DNA of 64,000 bases from Rhodanobacter denitrificans (GCA_003241385.1 QFPO01000011.1:1-64000), one strand, 5' to 3'; positions 46,819 through 57,607 are shown, numbered from the stretch's first letter. Notes: generated by a model from the letters alone, not told the origin. A program made the numbers and translations.

Positions 46819-49800
46819 GGGGTCACTCCGGTAGGGGCGATCGCGGCATCGGTGGCGGGGGCCGTACGCTCGGCGCGGCGTTTGTTGCGGCGGCCGAGCA
46901 CGGCCAGCAGCGAGGGAACGAGGATCAGCGTCGCCGGCGTGCCGAACACCAGGCCGCCGATGACGGCGCGGCCGAGCGGCGCGTTCTGCTCGCCGCCCTC
47001 GCCGAGCCCGATCGCCATCGGCACGATGCCGAGCACCATCGCGCTGGCGGTCATCAGCACCGGCCGCAGGCGTACCGCGGCCGCTTCGTAGGCCGCGACG
47101 ACCGGGTCGTGCCCGGCCGCGACCAGATCGCGCACGAAGCTCGACACCAGCACGCTGTTGGCGGTCGACACGCCGATCACCATCATGACGCCCATCAGCG
47201 CCGGCACGCTCAGCGGCGTGCCGGTCGCCCACAGGCCGATCGCGGCGCCGCTGATCGCGATCGGCAGACCGGACATCGCGATCAGCGGCAGGATCCACGA
47301 CTGGAAATTGATGACCAGCACCAGGAACACCAGGATCGCCGACATCACCAGGCCGCCGGCGAGTTCGCCGTAGGCGCTCTGCATCGCCTCGGCCTGGCCG
47401 GCGATCTCGATGCGATTGCCGGGTTTGAGCTGCGGGCGGAGCTCGTCGACGATCGCGGTCAGCCGATCGTAGACCGCACCCAGATCGATGCCCTGCACGT
47501 TCGCGAGCACGCTGACGGTCGGCGCGAGCATCGTGCGGCCGAGACTGGCCGGCACGCTGCGTGCGGTCACCGTGGCGATATTGCGCAGCAGAACCGCCTC
47601 GCCGCCGTTGCCGATCCGCAACGGCGTATTGAGCAGGGTCTCGATGCTGTCCATCTGGGCGGTCGGCGCCTGCACCTGGACCGTGTACGAGGTCGCGCTG
47701 GCGCTGTCGACCCAGTAGACCGGCGTAACCGTACCGGCCGAACCGAGCACCGCGAGCACGGCGCGATTGGCGTCCTGCGCGGTCAGTCCGAGCTGAGCCG
47801 CGCGGCTGCGGTCGACCTGCACGCGATACTCGGGCAGATCGAGCACCTGCCGCAGCGCGACGTCGACCGCGCCGGGCACCTCGCGCAGCCGCCGCTCGAT
47901 CTCGCGCGCGATTGCCAGATTGCCGGCGCCGTCGCGGCCGTTGACGCGGACTTCGAACGCGGCCACCGCCGAGCCGGCCAGCGTGCGGCTGGTCGCGTCG
48001 GGCGGACGCTCGAACAGCTTCACGTCGGGAAACTTCTCGGCGACGCGCTCGCGGATCTGGCGCAGATACTGCGCGCTCGGCGCATGCGGACGGCGCAGCT
48101 GCAGCATGACCTCGGCCTCGAACGAGCCGACCACGGCGCTGTCGACCCAGGCCAGGTTGACCGCATCGGGAATGCCGATCTGCTCGTAGACGGTCTGCAG
48201 CTCCGCCGGCGGGATGATCTGGCGGATCTCGCGTTGCAGGTCGGCCAGCCGCGCCGAGGTCTGCTCGAGCCGCGTGCCGGTCGGCAGGCGCACCTGCAGG
48301 CGCAGCTGGCCGGCATCGACCGACGGGAAATACTCGCGGCCAAGCGACAGCGTCGCCAGCGCGCCGAGCGCGACCACCGTCAGCGCGCCGAGCGCGAGCA
48401 CGAAGCCGTGCCGGCCGAGCCGCTCGAGCAACGCGTGGTGGCGGTCGCGCAGGCCGTCGAGCGTGTGCTCGAAGCGGTGATGGACGGCCAGCAGCAGCTT
48501 CTCGGCGCGCCAGCGCGGATGGCGGCGGCTCTCCACGTCGGCCGGCAGCAGCATCAGCGCCAGCACCGGGATCAGTGTGCGCGACAGCAGGAACGAGGCG
48601 GCCATCGCGAAGATCACCGCCAGCGCGAGCGGCGTGAACACCCAGGCCGAGAGGCCCGACAGCAGCAGGATCGGCGTCAGCACGATGCAGATCGCGATCG
48701 TCGAGACGAACTCCGGAAACACCACCTCGCGCGCGCTGTCGAGAATCGCCGTGTGCACGTCCTTGCCGAGTGCGATGTTGCGGTTGGTGTTCTCGACGTC
48801 GACGACCGCGTTGTCGACCAGGATGCCGATCGCCAGCGCGAGGCCGCCCAGCGTCATCACGTTGAACGTGTAGCCGAGCAGGTTCAGCATCGCGACCGAG
48901 GCCAGCAGCGCCAGCGGAATCGCGCTCAAGACGATCAGGCTCGACCGCCACGAGCCGATGAAGACCAGCACGACGAACGCGACCAGCAGGCCGACCAGGA
49001 TAGCTTCGTGCTGGATCGAGCCGATCGCGTTGTCGACGAAGACCGACTGGTCGAAGATCGGCTCGATGCGCGTGCCCGGCGGCGCCGAGGCGACGATCTC
49101 GGGCAGGCGCGCGCGGACCGCACGCACGATCTCGACCGCCGAGGCGCCGCCGAGCTTGATCAGCGCGACCGATACCGCGCTGGTGCCGTCCATGCGCGCG
49201 ACATTGGTCTGCAGCGCGCCGCCGTCGCGCACCGAGGCCACGTCGCGCACGTAGATCACGTTGCCGCCGCGCGCGGCCACCGGCAGGTCGAGGAAGCCCG
49301 CGGCGGTCTCCGGACTGGTCTCCAGCGCGATCTGCATCTCGCGCTCGCCCTCGCGGATCGTGCCGGACGGCAGGGTCGAGCTGCCGCGCTCGAGCGCCCC
49401 GGTGACATCGGCCGGCGTCAGGCCGTAGGTCTGCAGCGCGCGTGGATCGAGGTCGACCATGATCTGCCGCGCCGCGCCGCCGTACGGCAGCGTCATGCGG
49501 ATGCCGGGAATCGTCTGGATCTGCGAGCGCAGCTGCAGGCGTGCGTAGTCGTAGAGCTGCGCCTCGGTCATCGCATCGGACGACAGCACCAGTTGCAGCA
49601 CCGGCGTGCTCGATACGTTGTTGCGGACCACCAGCGGCGGCGACGTGCCCGGCGGCATGCGGCGCAGGATCGTCTGCGAGACCGCGGTCAACTGCGCCAA
49701 TGCGCGCTCCAGATTGACGCCGGGCTGGAAATCGATGCGCACCAGACCGATGCCGTTCAACGACTCGGAGCGCACTTCCTTCAGATCGTCGACGTTGTTG

Positions 49801-50015
49801 AGCACCGCGATCTCGGAGAACGAGGTGATCTTGGCGGTCATCTCGCTGGCCGGCAGTCCGGTATAGGTCCAGATCAGATTGACCGACGGAATGCCGACCT
49901 CCGGCAGGATGTCGGTCGGCATGCGCCGCGCGGCCAGCAGTCCGAACAACAGGATCAGGATGGCCATGACGCCGATCGTGTAGCGGCGCCCGAGCGCGTA
50001 TTGGACGATCCACAT
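46815..50015 (-). CDS. RND-family efflux pump permease
   Basis: A 1066-residue proton-driven inner-membrane transporter with 12 membrane helices and two large periplasmic loops. The first helix follows MWIVQYALGRRYTIGVMAIL. The TM4 proton-relay acidic pair is in GLALAIGILVDNAVVDVEN. TM10-12 end with RLRPVLMTASAMVLGIVPMA. The sequence resembles the HAE1/CusA-like pumps often annotated as multidrug or metal efflux; the metal-specific Met residues of CusA cannot be confirmed. The gene comes first in the operon, followed by the MFP. No outer-membrane factor is present. Confidence 0.93.
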   Translation of the reverse strand: MWIVQYALGRRYTIGVMAILILLFGLLAARRMPTDILPEVGIPSVNLIWTYTGLPASEMTAKITSFSEIAVLNNVDDLKEVRSESLNGIGLVRIDFQPGVNLERALAQLTAVSQTILRRMPPGTSPPLVVRNNVSSTPVLQLVLSSDAMTEAQLYDYARLQLRSQIQTIPGIRMTLPYGGAARQIMVDLDPRALQTYGLTPADVTGALERGSSTLPSGTIREGEREMQIALETSPETAAGFLDLPVAARGGNVIYVRDVASVRDGGALQTNVARMDGTSAVSVALIKLGGASAVEIVRAVRARLPEIVASAPPGTRIEPIFDQSVFVDNAIGSIQHEAILVGLLVAFVVLVFIGSWRSSLIVLSAIPLALLASVAMLNLLGYTFNVMTLGGLALAIGILVDNAVVDVENTNRNIALGKDVHTAILDSAREVVFPEFVSTIAICIVLTPILLLSGLSAWVFTPLALAVIFAMAASFLLSRTLIPVLALMLLPADVESRRHPRWRAEKLLLAVHHRFEHTLDGLRDRHHALLERLGRHGFVLALGALTVVALGALATLSLGREYFPSVDAGQLRLQVRLPTGTRLEQTSARLADLQREIRQIIPPAELQTVYEQIGIPDAVNLAWVDSAVVGSFEAEVMLQLRRPHAPSAQYLRQIRERVAEKFPDVKLFERPPDATSRTLAGSAVAAFEVRVNGRDGAGNLAIAREIERRLREVPGAVDVALRQVLDLPEYRVQVDRSRAAQLGLTAQDANRAVLAVLGSAGTVTPVYWVDSASATSYTVQVQAPTAQMDSIETLLNTPLRIGNGGEAVLLRNIATVTARSVPASLGRTMLAPTVSVLANVQGIDLGAVYDRLTAIVDELRPQLKPGNRIEIAGQAEAMQSAYGELAGGLVMSAILVFLVLVINFQSWILPLIAMSGLPIAISGAAIGLWATGTPLSVPALMGVMMVIGVSTANSVLVSSFVRDLVAAGHDPVVAAYEAAAVRLRPVLMTASAMVLGIVPMAIGLGEGGEQNAPLGRAVIGGLVFGTPATLILVPSLLAVLGRRNKRRAERTAPATDAAIAPTGVTP

Positions 50016-50218
50016 GGATAAACGGTCTCCGCTAGACGGTCAGGCGCATGCTGCGCTGCAAGAATGACAGGTGACGGGCTTCCGATCAGGCGCGTATGTC
50101 ACACCGGCGCGGCTTGCTGCACCACACAAGTGAACATAGAACCATTCGCAGTCGCGAAAGTTTCGTACGGACGGCCGTGCGCGTCGGACCGACGGCGCCG
50201 AAGATCGTGACGACAGGC

Positions 50219-51211
50219 TCATCGGTCGATCCAGGCCATGCGATCGGCCGGATAGCGCGCGCCGCGCACCGGACGGGCCGCCAATGCCGCATCGATCTGC
50301 GCGCGCTCGGACGCATCGAGCGTCATCCGCGTCGCCGCGAGGTTCTCCTCGAGCCGATCGAGGCGGCGCGTGCCGGGAATCGGCACGACGTCGGGACCGC
50401 GGTCGAGCAGCCAGGCCAGCGCCAGCTGCGCCGGCGTGCAGCCGCGCGATGCCGCGATCGCCGCAAGCGCCTCGACCAGCGCCTGGTTCGCGGTCAGATT
50501 GCCGGCCTCGAAGCGCGGCAGCCCGCGCCGCCAGTCGCCGACCGGCAGATCGTCGGGCTGCCGGATCGTACCGGTCAGCAGACCGCGCCCGAGCGGACTA
50601 TAGGCGACCAGGCTCACGCCGAGTTCGCGGCAGGCCGGCAGCACGCCCTGCTCGACCTCGCGCGTCCACAGCGAGTACTCGCTCTGCACGGCCGCGATCG
50701 GATGCACGGCCTGCGCACGCCGCAGCGTCGCGGCCGAGACCTCCGACAGGCCGAGATGGCCGACCTTACCGGCCGCGACCAGCGCCGCCATCGCGCCGAC
50801 GGTGTCCTCGATCGGCACGTGCGGGTCGACGCGATGCAGATAGTAGAGATCGATCCGCTCGACGCCGAGCCGCGCCAGGCTGGCGTCGCAGGCCCGCGCG
50901 ACGTACTCGGGCCGGCCGTCGATGCCGAGCACCTGCCCATCGGAGCCGCGCACGAATCCGAACTTGGTCGCCAGCACGATCTCGTCGCGACGGCGCGCCA
51001 GCACGTCCGCGAGCAGGCGCTCGTTGGCACCGCTGCCGTACATGTCGGCCGTGTCGAGCAGGTTGACGCCACGGTCGAGCGCGCGATCGAGCACGGCCAG
51101 CGACTGCGTCCGGTCGGCCGGTCCGTAGAAGTCGGACATGCCCATGCAGCCCAGTCCGAGCGCGGCGACGTCCAGGCCGGCGATGCGGCGGCGGGGGATC
51201 GGCTGCGACAC
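50219..51211 (-). CDS. Aldo/keto reductase
   Basis: A 330-residue NADPH-dependent oxidoreductase of the AKR superfamily (YakC/AKR13-like). The tetrad is visible: Asp and Tyr in LLDTADMYGSGANE, Lys in LATKFGFVRG, His in LYYLHRVDP. The cofactor tail motif IPGTRRLDRLEENLAA is near the end. I chose GTG 51211 because GGAG lies 6 nt upstream and the protein then begins SQPIPRRRIAG; a longer GTG start at 51241 is possible. It diverges from an AraC gene, which probably controls it in response to aldehydes or similar compounds. Confidence 0.9.
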   Translation of the reverse strand: MSQPIPRRRIAGLDVAALGLGCMGMSDFYGPADRTQSLAVLDRALDRGVNLLDTADMYGSGANERLLADVLARRRDEIVLATKFGFVRGSDGQVLGIDGRPEYVARACDASLARLGVERIDLYYLHRVDPHVPIEDTVGAMAALVAAGKVGHLGLSEVSAATLRRAQAVHPIAAVQSEYSLWTREVEQGVLPACRELGVSLVAYSPLGRGLLTGTIRQPDDLPVGDWRRGLPRFEAGNLTANQALVEALAAIAASRGCTPAQLALAWLLDRGPDVVPIPGTRRLDRLEENLAATRMTLDASERAQIDAALAARPVRGARYPADRMAWIDR

Positions 51212-51391
51212 GGCGGCTCCGGGGATCGGCGAGGCCGCCACGTTACGGCCGCGGCCGTGGCGCCGGTAGCTCAATTGCTGGCCGATGATTGCCTGATCCT
51301 GCAATTCGACGGACGTCGGCCTGCTGCGCGCGGGGCGCGCGACACATAATCGCGGCCTGCCCATCGGGTGCGCAGCGCGAGGATTCACCGC

Positions 51392-52306
51392 ATGTCCGTC
51401 GATACCACGTTTCCGACCGCGATCCCGGCCGCGCAGGCCGAGCTGGCGCGGCGCATTGCCCGATTCACGCCGAGCGACGGCGTGCACGACACCGCCGTCC
51501 CCGCACTCAAGCTGATCCGTGCCAGCGCGCCGACCACCTGCATGCCCAGCGTCTACGAGCCGCGCCTGTGCATCGTCGCGCAGGGCAGCAAGATCGCCCT
51601 GCTCGGCGGCGAGACCTACCACTACGATCCGCTGCACTACCTCGTCGTCTCGGTGACGCTGCCGATGGTCGGCCAGGTCGTCCAGGCGACGCCGGAGGAG
51701 CCGTATCTGTGCCTGCGGCTGGACGTCGATCCGGATCTGCTCGGACAGCTGATCCTCGATTCGGGCTCGACGGCGCCGGCCTCGCTCGATCGCGGCCTGT
51801 ACTCGGCGCGGGCGCATCCGCAGCTGCTCGATGCGGTGCTGCGCCTGATGCGCCTGCTCGACGCGCCGGCCGACCTGCCGGTGCTGGCGCCGCTCGCACT
51901 GCGCGAGATCTTCTACCGCGTACTGATCGGCGAGCTCGGCCATCGTCTGCGCGACCTGGCAACCGTCGATCACCGCTCGCACCGGATCGCGCGCGCGGTG
52001 CACCTGCTGCGCCAGCGCTACCTGTCGCCGCTCAGCATCGACTCGCTCGCCAGCGAGGTTCACATGAGCACGTCCTCGCTGCACCGGCAGTTCAAGTCGG
52101 TCACGACGATGTCGCCGCTGCAGTTCCAGAAGCAGCTGCGTCTGCACGAGGCGCGGCGGCTGATGCTGGTCGAAGGCCTGGAGGCCACCTCGGCCGCCCA
52201 CCGCGTCGGCTACGAGAGCCCGTCGCAGTTCAATCGCGAATACAAGCGCCTGTTCGGCGCGCCGCCGCGCTCGGAAGTCGAGCGGATCCGCGCCACGGTC
52301 GCCTGA
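51392..52306 (+). CDS. AraC-family transcriptional regulator
   Basis: A 304-residue regulator with an N-terminal AraC_N domain (VYEPRLCIVAQGSKIALLGG; HYDPLHYLVVSVTLPM) and a C-terminal double helix-turn-helix (SIDSLASEVHMSTSSLHRQF; SAAHRVGYESPSQFNREYKRLFG). The ATG at 51392 follows GCGAGGA by 8 nt. It resembles the YqhC-type activators that sit opposite the oxidoreductase genes they control, as here with the aldo/keto reductase. Confidence 0.92.
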   Translation: MSVDTTFPTAIPAAQAELARRIARFTPSDGVHDTAVPALKLIRASAPTTCMPSVYEPRLCIVAQGSKIALLGGETYHYDPLHYLVVSVTLPMVGQVVQATPEEPYLCLRLDVDPDLLGQLILDSGSTAPASLDRGLYSARAHPQLLDAVLRLMRLLDAPADLPVLAPLALREIFYRVLIGELGHRLRDLATVDHRSHRIARAVHLLRQRYLSPLSIDSLASEVHMSTSSLHRQFKSVTTMSPLQFQKQLRLHEARRLMLVEGLEATSAAHRVGYESPSQFNREYKRLFGAPPRSEVERIRATVA

Positions 52307-52365
52307 CCGGGCGCTCGGCCACCGCGCCCTTCCCCTTCTTTCTTGATCTCGTGGACCGACACCGC

Positions 52366-52407
52366 TTGACGGATTCGAATTTAGTGTTATAGTTGACTAC
52401 AACACTA
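52366..52407 (+). promoter_or_regulatory. Promoter with palindromic GntR (YtrA-type) operator
   Basis: A -35 TTGACG (52366-52371) and -10 TATAGT (52388-52393) are 16 bp apart. Covering the -10 is a 26-bp palindrome: TAGTGTTATAGT, 2-nt spacer, ACTACAACACTA, with one mismatch between arms. The pattern GTGTTATAGT...ACTACAACAC fits operators of YtrA-family regulators, and such a gene lies in the operon, so autorepression is likely. Confidence 0.8.
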
Positions 52408-52445
52408 CTTCATCAGTCACCCCAACCACCTCGAAGGAGGTTGTC

Positions 52446-52799
52446 ATGTCCACCCGCCTGATCCCTGCCCTGTTGATCGCCACCGGCCTGCTCGTGCTGA
52501 CCTTCGGCCTGTCCGGCATGCCGCAGCGCCCGACCGCCGCCACGCCGGTCACCGCCCAGACGGCCGCGCTGCCGATCCTGCCGACCGTCCTGGTCCGCCC
52601 CGACCTCGAAGTCCTGCCCGAAGTCCGCGTTCAGCCGACCGCCGAGGACCTGGCGGCCGCCGAACAGGAACCCGGCGCGCGCGGCTACGCCTCGACCGCT
52701 CCGGCATCCCGTGACGGCCTGATCGGCAAGGTCTCGCTGGACATGCCGTACTACTCGTTCGGCAAGGCGACCGCCACGGGCGCCGCGGTCAAGGAATGA
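52446..52799 (+). CDS. Small exported protein leading the ytrA-ABC operon
   Basis: A 117-residue protein of unknown family. Residues ~5-25 form a hydrophobic signal or anchor (LIPALLIATGLLVLTFGLSG). The rest is soluble, Pro/Ala/Val-rich (LPTVLVRPDLEVLPEVRVQP), and ends VSLDMPYYSFGKATATGAAVKE. The ribosome site AAGGAGG 5 nt before the ATG is perfect. It is the first gene behind the palindromic operator and is closely followed by the GntR regulator. It may be an envelope partner of the ABC transporter or a target of the stress the operon answers. Confidence 0.7.
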   Translation: MSTRLIPALLIATGLLVLTFGLSGMPQRPTAATPVTAQTAALPILPTVLVRPDLEVLPEVRVQPTAEDLAAAEQEPGARGYASTAPASRDGLIGKVSLDMPYYSFGKATATGAAVKE

Positions 52800-52801
52800 T
52801 C

Positions 52802-53179
52802 ATGAACGTCGCCTGGAACGATTCGACGCCGATCTACCGCCAGCTGCGCGATCGCGTGGTGGCGATGATCCTGGACGGCGTCCTCAAGCAAGGCGATGCG
52901 CTGCCTTCGGTGCGCCAGGTCGCGGCGGATTTCCAGATCAATCCGATCACCGTGTCCAAGGCGTACCAGGAGCTGGTCGACGAGAACCTGGTTGAAAAGA
53001 GAAGGGGGCTGGGCATGTACGTAACCGACGGAGCGCGCGACGCGCTCCTGCAATCCGAACGCGAGCGCTTCCTGCGCGAGGAATGGCCTGCGCTGCACGC
53101 GCGCCTGCAGCGCCTGGGTCTGGACCTGCGCGAGCTGCTCGCCACGGCCGGGCAGCGCGAGGCGGAGGACCGGTCATGA
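52802..53179 (+). CDS. GntR-family regulator, YtrA subfamily
   Basis: A 125-residue repressor with an N-terminal winged helix (YRQLRDRVVAMILDGVL; LPSVRQVAADFQINPITVSKAYQELVDENLVEKRRGLGMYV). It has only a short C-terminal helical part (~75-125), typical of the YtrA subfamily that controls ABC transporters. The ATG at 52802 has AGGA 7 nt upstream; the ATG at 52796 overlaps the preceding stop. It should bind the palindrome at 52382-52407. The 3' end overlaps the ATPase gene by 4 nt. Confidence 0.92.
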   Translation: MNVAWNDSTPIYRQLRDRVVAMILDGVLKQGDALPSVRQVAADFQINPITVSKAYQELVDENLVEKRRGLGMYVTDGARDALLQSERERFLREEWPALHARLQRLGLDLRELLATAGQREAEDRS

Positions 53180-54033
53180 GCGCCGTGATCCAGGCCAGCG
53201 GCCTCAGCAAGCGCTACGGCCGGTCGGTCGCGCTCGACGCGGTCGATCTGACGATCGAACCGGGCCGCATCGTCGGCCTGATCGGCCCCAACGGCGCCGG
53301 CAAGACCACCGCGCTCAAGGCGATCCTCGGCCTGACCGAGTTCGACGGCCGCCTCTCGGTGCTCGGACTCGATCCGCGCCGCCAGCGCAGCGAGCTGATG
53401 CAGCAGGTGTGCTTCATCGCCGACGTCGCCGTGCTGCCGCGCTGGATCCGCGTCAGCGAGGCGGTCGATTTCGTCGCCGGCGTGCATCCGCGCTTCTCGC
53501 GCGAGAAATGCCAGGCGTTCCTGGCCCATACCAAGATCACGCCGAAGATGCGCGTGCGCGAACTGTCCAAGGGCATGATCGTGCAGCTGCACCTGGCGCT
53601 GGTGATGGCGATCGACGCGCGCCTGCTGGTGCTCGACGAGCCGACGCTGGGCCTGGACATCCTGTACCGCAAGGCGTTCTACGAGACCTTGCTCAACGAC
53701 TACTTCGACGAGAACAAGACGATCATCGTCACCACGCATCAGGTCGAGGAGATCGAGCACATCCTGACCGACCTGATCTTCATCCGCGACGGCAAGATCG
53801 CCCTGGCGGCGACGATGGACGAGGTCGGCGAGCGCTACTGCGAGGTCATGGTCAACCCAGACAAGGCCGACCAGGCCCGCGCGCTCGGCCCGATCAACGA
53901 GCGGCAGATCTTCGGCAAGTCGATCTTCCTGTTCGACGGCGTCGACCGCGCCCGCCTGTCGGCGCTCGGCGAGCTGCACAAGCCCAGCGTCGCCGACCTG
54001 TTCGTCGCCACGATGAAAGGAACCTACGCATGA
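53176..54033 (+). CDS. ABC transporter ATP-binding protein (YtrB-like)
   Basis: A 285-residue ATPase: Walker A GPNGAGKT at 37-44, signature LSKGM (instead of LSGGQ, as usual in the YtrB/CcmA-like group), Walker B LLVLDEPTLGLD and H-loop TTHQVEE. The C-terminal ~70 residues are subfamily-specific. It pairs with the membrane protein encoded next (4-nt overlap). Systems of this type are linked to envelope stress, antibiotics or acetoin, but the substrate here is unknown. Confidence 0.93.
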   Translation: MSAVIQASGLSKRYGRSVALDAVDLTIEPGRIVGLIGPNGAGKTTALKAILGLTEFDGRLSVLGLDPRRQRSELMQQVCFIADVAVLPRWIRVSEAVDFVAGVHPRFSREKCQAFLAHTKITPKMRVRELSKGMIVQLHLALVMAIDARLLVLDEPTLGLDILYRKAFYETLLNDYFDENKTIIVTTHQVEEIEHILTDLIFIRDGKIALAATMDEVGERYCEVMVNPDKADQARALGPINERQIFGKSIFLFDGVDRARLSALGELHKPSVADLFVATMKGTYA

Positions 54034-55004
54034 ACACGTTCTCCTGGCTCCTCAAGCGCGAATACTGGGAGCACCGCGGCGGCTTCTTCTGGACCCCGTT
54101 CTGGATCAGCGCGACGATCCTGCTGTTCACGCTGCTCGGCATCATCTGGGCCGAGGTCTACGCCAGCCGCATCAACGTCCAGGTCGGCGTGTCGCTGGAG
54201 TCGATCACGCAGATGGTCAGCAGCGGCCAGATCGACCAGGCCGGACGCGCGCTCGACATGGCCTACGTGTCGTTCGCGATGGTGCCGTGCATCGCGCTGT
54301 TCTTCGTATTGTTCTTCTATCTGCTCGGCGCGCTCTACGACGACCGCCGCGACCGCAGCGTGCTGTTCTGGAAATCGCTGCCGGTCGGCGACACCGCCAC
54401 GGTGCTGTCCAAGGCGGTCTCGGCGATGTTCGTCGCACCGCTGATCGCGCTGGTGGTCTCGACGATCGCGTTCGCGCTGTTCCTGGTCGTGATCGGCACC
54501 TGGGCCGCCCTGCACGGCATCAATCCGCTGCCGCTGCTGGCCGCATCGCACCCGTTCTCGCTGTTCGGCCGCATGCTGCTGACGATCCCGGCCGACGCGG
54601 CCTGGGCGCTGCCGACGATCGGCTGGCTGCTGTTCTGGTCGGCGTTCGTGCGCAGCAAGCCGTTCCTGTGGGCGGTGATCCTGCCGGTGCTGATCTTCGT
54701 CGCCAATACCTGGGTCGGCGCGCTGGGCCTGCCGAACATCGACCGCTCGGTGCTGCTCAACGACGTGCTGGCGCGGCTGCTGTTCGGCATCGTGCCCGGC
54801 TCCTGGCTCGGCGACGGCGCGTTCAGCTGGCTCGGCCGCAATGCGGCGATGCTGCAGAGCGGATCGGTGCTCGACAATCTGTCGCCGGCCACGGTCTATG
54901 CGAAGTTCGCGACCGCGCCGATGTGGATCGGCATCCTCGCCGGCGCGGCGATGATCGGCGCCGCGATCTGGATGCGCGGCCGCCGCATCGAAACGGCGAG
55001 CTGA
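54030..55004 (+). CDS. ABC-2-like transporter permease
   Basis: A 324-residue membrane protein with about six hydrophobic segments. It begins with the amphipathic motif FSWLLKREYWEHRGGFFW, has a large loop after TM1 (~45-85), then YLLGALYDDRRDRSVLFWKSLPVG, the coupling-helix signature of this family. It ends with a helix and a basic tail (RGRRIETAS). It forms the channel for the ATPase encoded just upstream. A bidirectional terminator closes the operon. Confidence 0.9.
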   Translation: MNTFSWLLKREYWEHRGGFFWTPFWISATILLFTLLGIIWAEVYASRINVQVGVSLESITQMVSSGQIDQAGRALDMAYVSFAMVPCIALFFVLFFYLLGALYDDRRDRSVLFWKSLPVGDTATVLSKAVSAMFVAPLIALVVSTIAFALFLVVIGTWAALHGINPLPLLAASHPFSLFGRMLLTIPADAAWALPTIGWLLFWSAFVRSKPFLWAVILPVLIFVANTWVGALGLPNIDRSVLLNDVLARLLFGIVPGSWLGDGAFSWLGRNAAMLQSGSVLDNLSPATVYAKFATAPMWIGILAGAAMIGAAIWMRGRRIETAS

Positions 55005-55047
55005 GCGCCGGCCGACGCGTTCGCCGCGACCGCGCGAACGTCAACCA

Positions 55048-55083
55048 CAAAAAAAGGCGGCACCGCGAGGTGCCGCCTTTTTT
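55048..55083. terminator. Bidirectional intrinsic terminator
   Basis: An A-run, the stem AAGGCGGCACC/GGTGCCGCCTT with a GCGA loop and a T-run (TTTTTTT) end both the ABC operon (+) and the proline-rich gene (-). Confidence 0.92.
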
Positions 55084-55116
55084 CTGCGTCAGCGGATCGA
55101 CGTCAACGGGACGGCG

Positions 55117-55971
55117 TCAACGGAACCCGGAACGCAGCACCTGATACTTGTTGCCGCCTTCCTTGACGATACCGGCCTGTTCGAGGTCCAGCTGCCCCTC
55201 CAGCCAGTAGCGATCGAGCGTGCCGCCTTCGCGCCGAATCACGACGGCGGCGCCGTTGCGCGTGTAGACGGTATCGCCGGGCTTCAGATCGCTCGGCTTG
55301 AGCCGCGAGCGGATGCGGCGGTTGTCGTTGTACGAGCGCTCCAGGAAGCTGCGCTCCTCGGCGACGTCCGACGGCTCGGCGAAGCGGTCGAAGACCGGTG
55401 GCTGCAACGGCGCCTCCTCGGCCGCCGTCGGCGCTGCGGCCGGAGCCGGAGCCGGCGGCGGCGTCTGGGGTGCCGGTGCCGGTGTCGGTGCCGGTGTCGG
55501 AGCGGGCGTCTCGATGCGCGCCGGTTCGGGCGCGGCGGTACGGGCCGGTTCGACCGGGGCCGGCGGCGGTGAAGGCGGCGGCGGTGCGGGCCGGGCGGCC
55601 GGCGGCGGCGGCGCCGGCGCTGCAGCGCGCTCGGCGGCCGGACGAGCCGGCGGCGCTTCGGCGCGCGGCGGCGGCTCGGGCGTGGCGGCCTCGACGCGGA
55701 TCACGACGTTCTCGTAGAAACCGTCGCGCAACACGACGTTGAGGCGGCTGCCGCCGCCGGCGCGCAGCTTGGCGGCGATCGAACCGTGCCAGTACTGCGG
55801 CGCGGTGACGACGACGCGCTGACCCGACGCGGCCGCCTCGCGGCCGATGCCGGCCAGACGCGCATCGGCGGCGCCGGACGTCAGGTCCTCGCCCTTGATG
55901 TCCGCGCTCTGCTGCGCGGCGACACTGCCGGCGGCCAACGCGACCGCCAGCACCAGACCTCTGATTTTCAT
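55117..55971 (-). CDS. Exported proline/alanine-rich protein
   Basis: A 284-residue protein of unknown family. Residues 1-20 are a signal peptide (VLAVALAAGSVAAQQ). An N-terminal globular part (~21-95, VVVTAPQYWHGSIAAKLRAGG; VVLRDGFYENVVIRV) is followed by a Pro/Ala-rich linker (~96-190) with PAPTPAPTPAPAP repeats. A C-terminal domain (~195-284) contains RSYNDNRRIRSRLKPSDLKPGDTVY and RYWLEGQLDLEQAGI. The linker suggests it spans periplasm or cell wall. GGGGG lies upstream of the ATG at 55971. Confidence 0.7.
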   Translation of the reverse strand: MKIRGLVLAVALAAGSVAAQQSADIKGEDLTSGAADARLAGIGREAAASGQRVVVTAPQYWHGSIAAKLRAGGGSRLNVVLRDGFYENVVIRVEAATPEPPPRAEAPPARPAAERAAAPAPPPPAARPAPPPPSPPPAPVEPARTAAPEPARIETPAPTPAPTPAPAPQTPPPAPAPAAAPTAAEEAPLQPPVFDRFAEPSDVAEERSFLERSYNDNRRIRSRLKPSDLKPGDTVYTRNGAAVVIRREGGTLDRYWLEGQLDLEQAGIVKEGGNKYQVLRSGFR

Positions 55972-56173
55972 CACACCCCCTGCATCATCGAAAGAGTTCC
56001 GCGCGATCATCCCCGGCACGGTCGACGAAGACCTGTGCCGGACGCCACGAACCGTCCGATGGCCGGGCATGCCCTCGCCGCGCGGCGCGCTCGCGCGAGC
56101 GCGCCGCGCCTGTCCACGACGCGCATCGTGGTTCGGCAAAAGTGCGTGCGGCATTTACCGGACCGTGCGCGCC

Positions 56174-56199
56174 GATAACGTGCGCGAACGCACGTTATC
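56174..56199. terminator. Hairpin behind fumC
   Basis: Perfect 11-bp arms GATAACGTGCG/CGCACGTTATC with a CGAA (GNRA-complement) loop lie 14 nt past the fumC stop. No U-run follows, so it may be a Rho-linked or mRNA-protecting hairpin. Confidence 0.5.
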
Positions 56200-56212
56200 G
56201 ACAATCGGCGCA

Positions 56213-57607
<1,395 letters not shown>

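Noticed and set aside
47109..50021. A 970-codon plus-strand frame opposite the RND pump
   Set aside because: Antisense shadow of a clear RND permease; the product would be an His/Arg/Asp-rich protein without domains.
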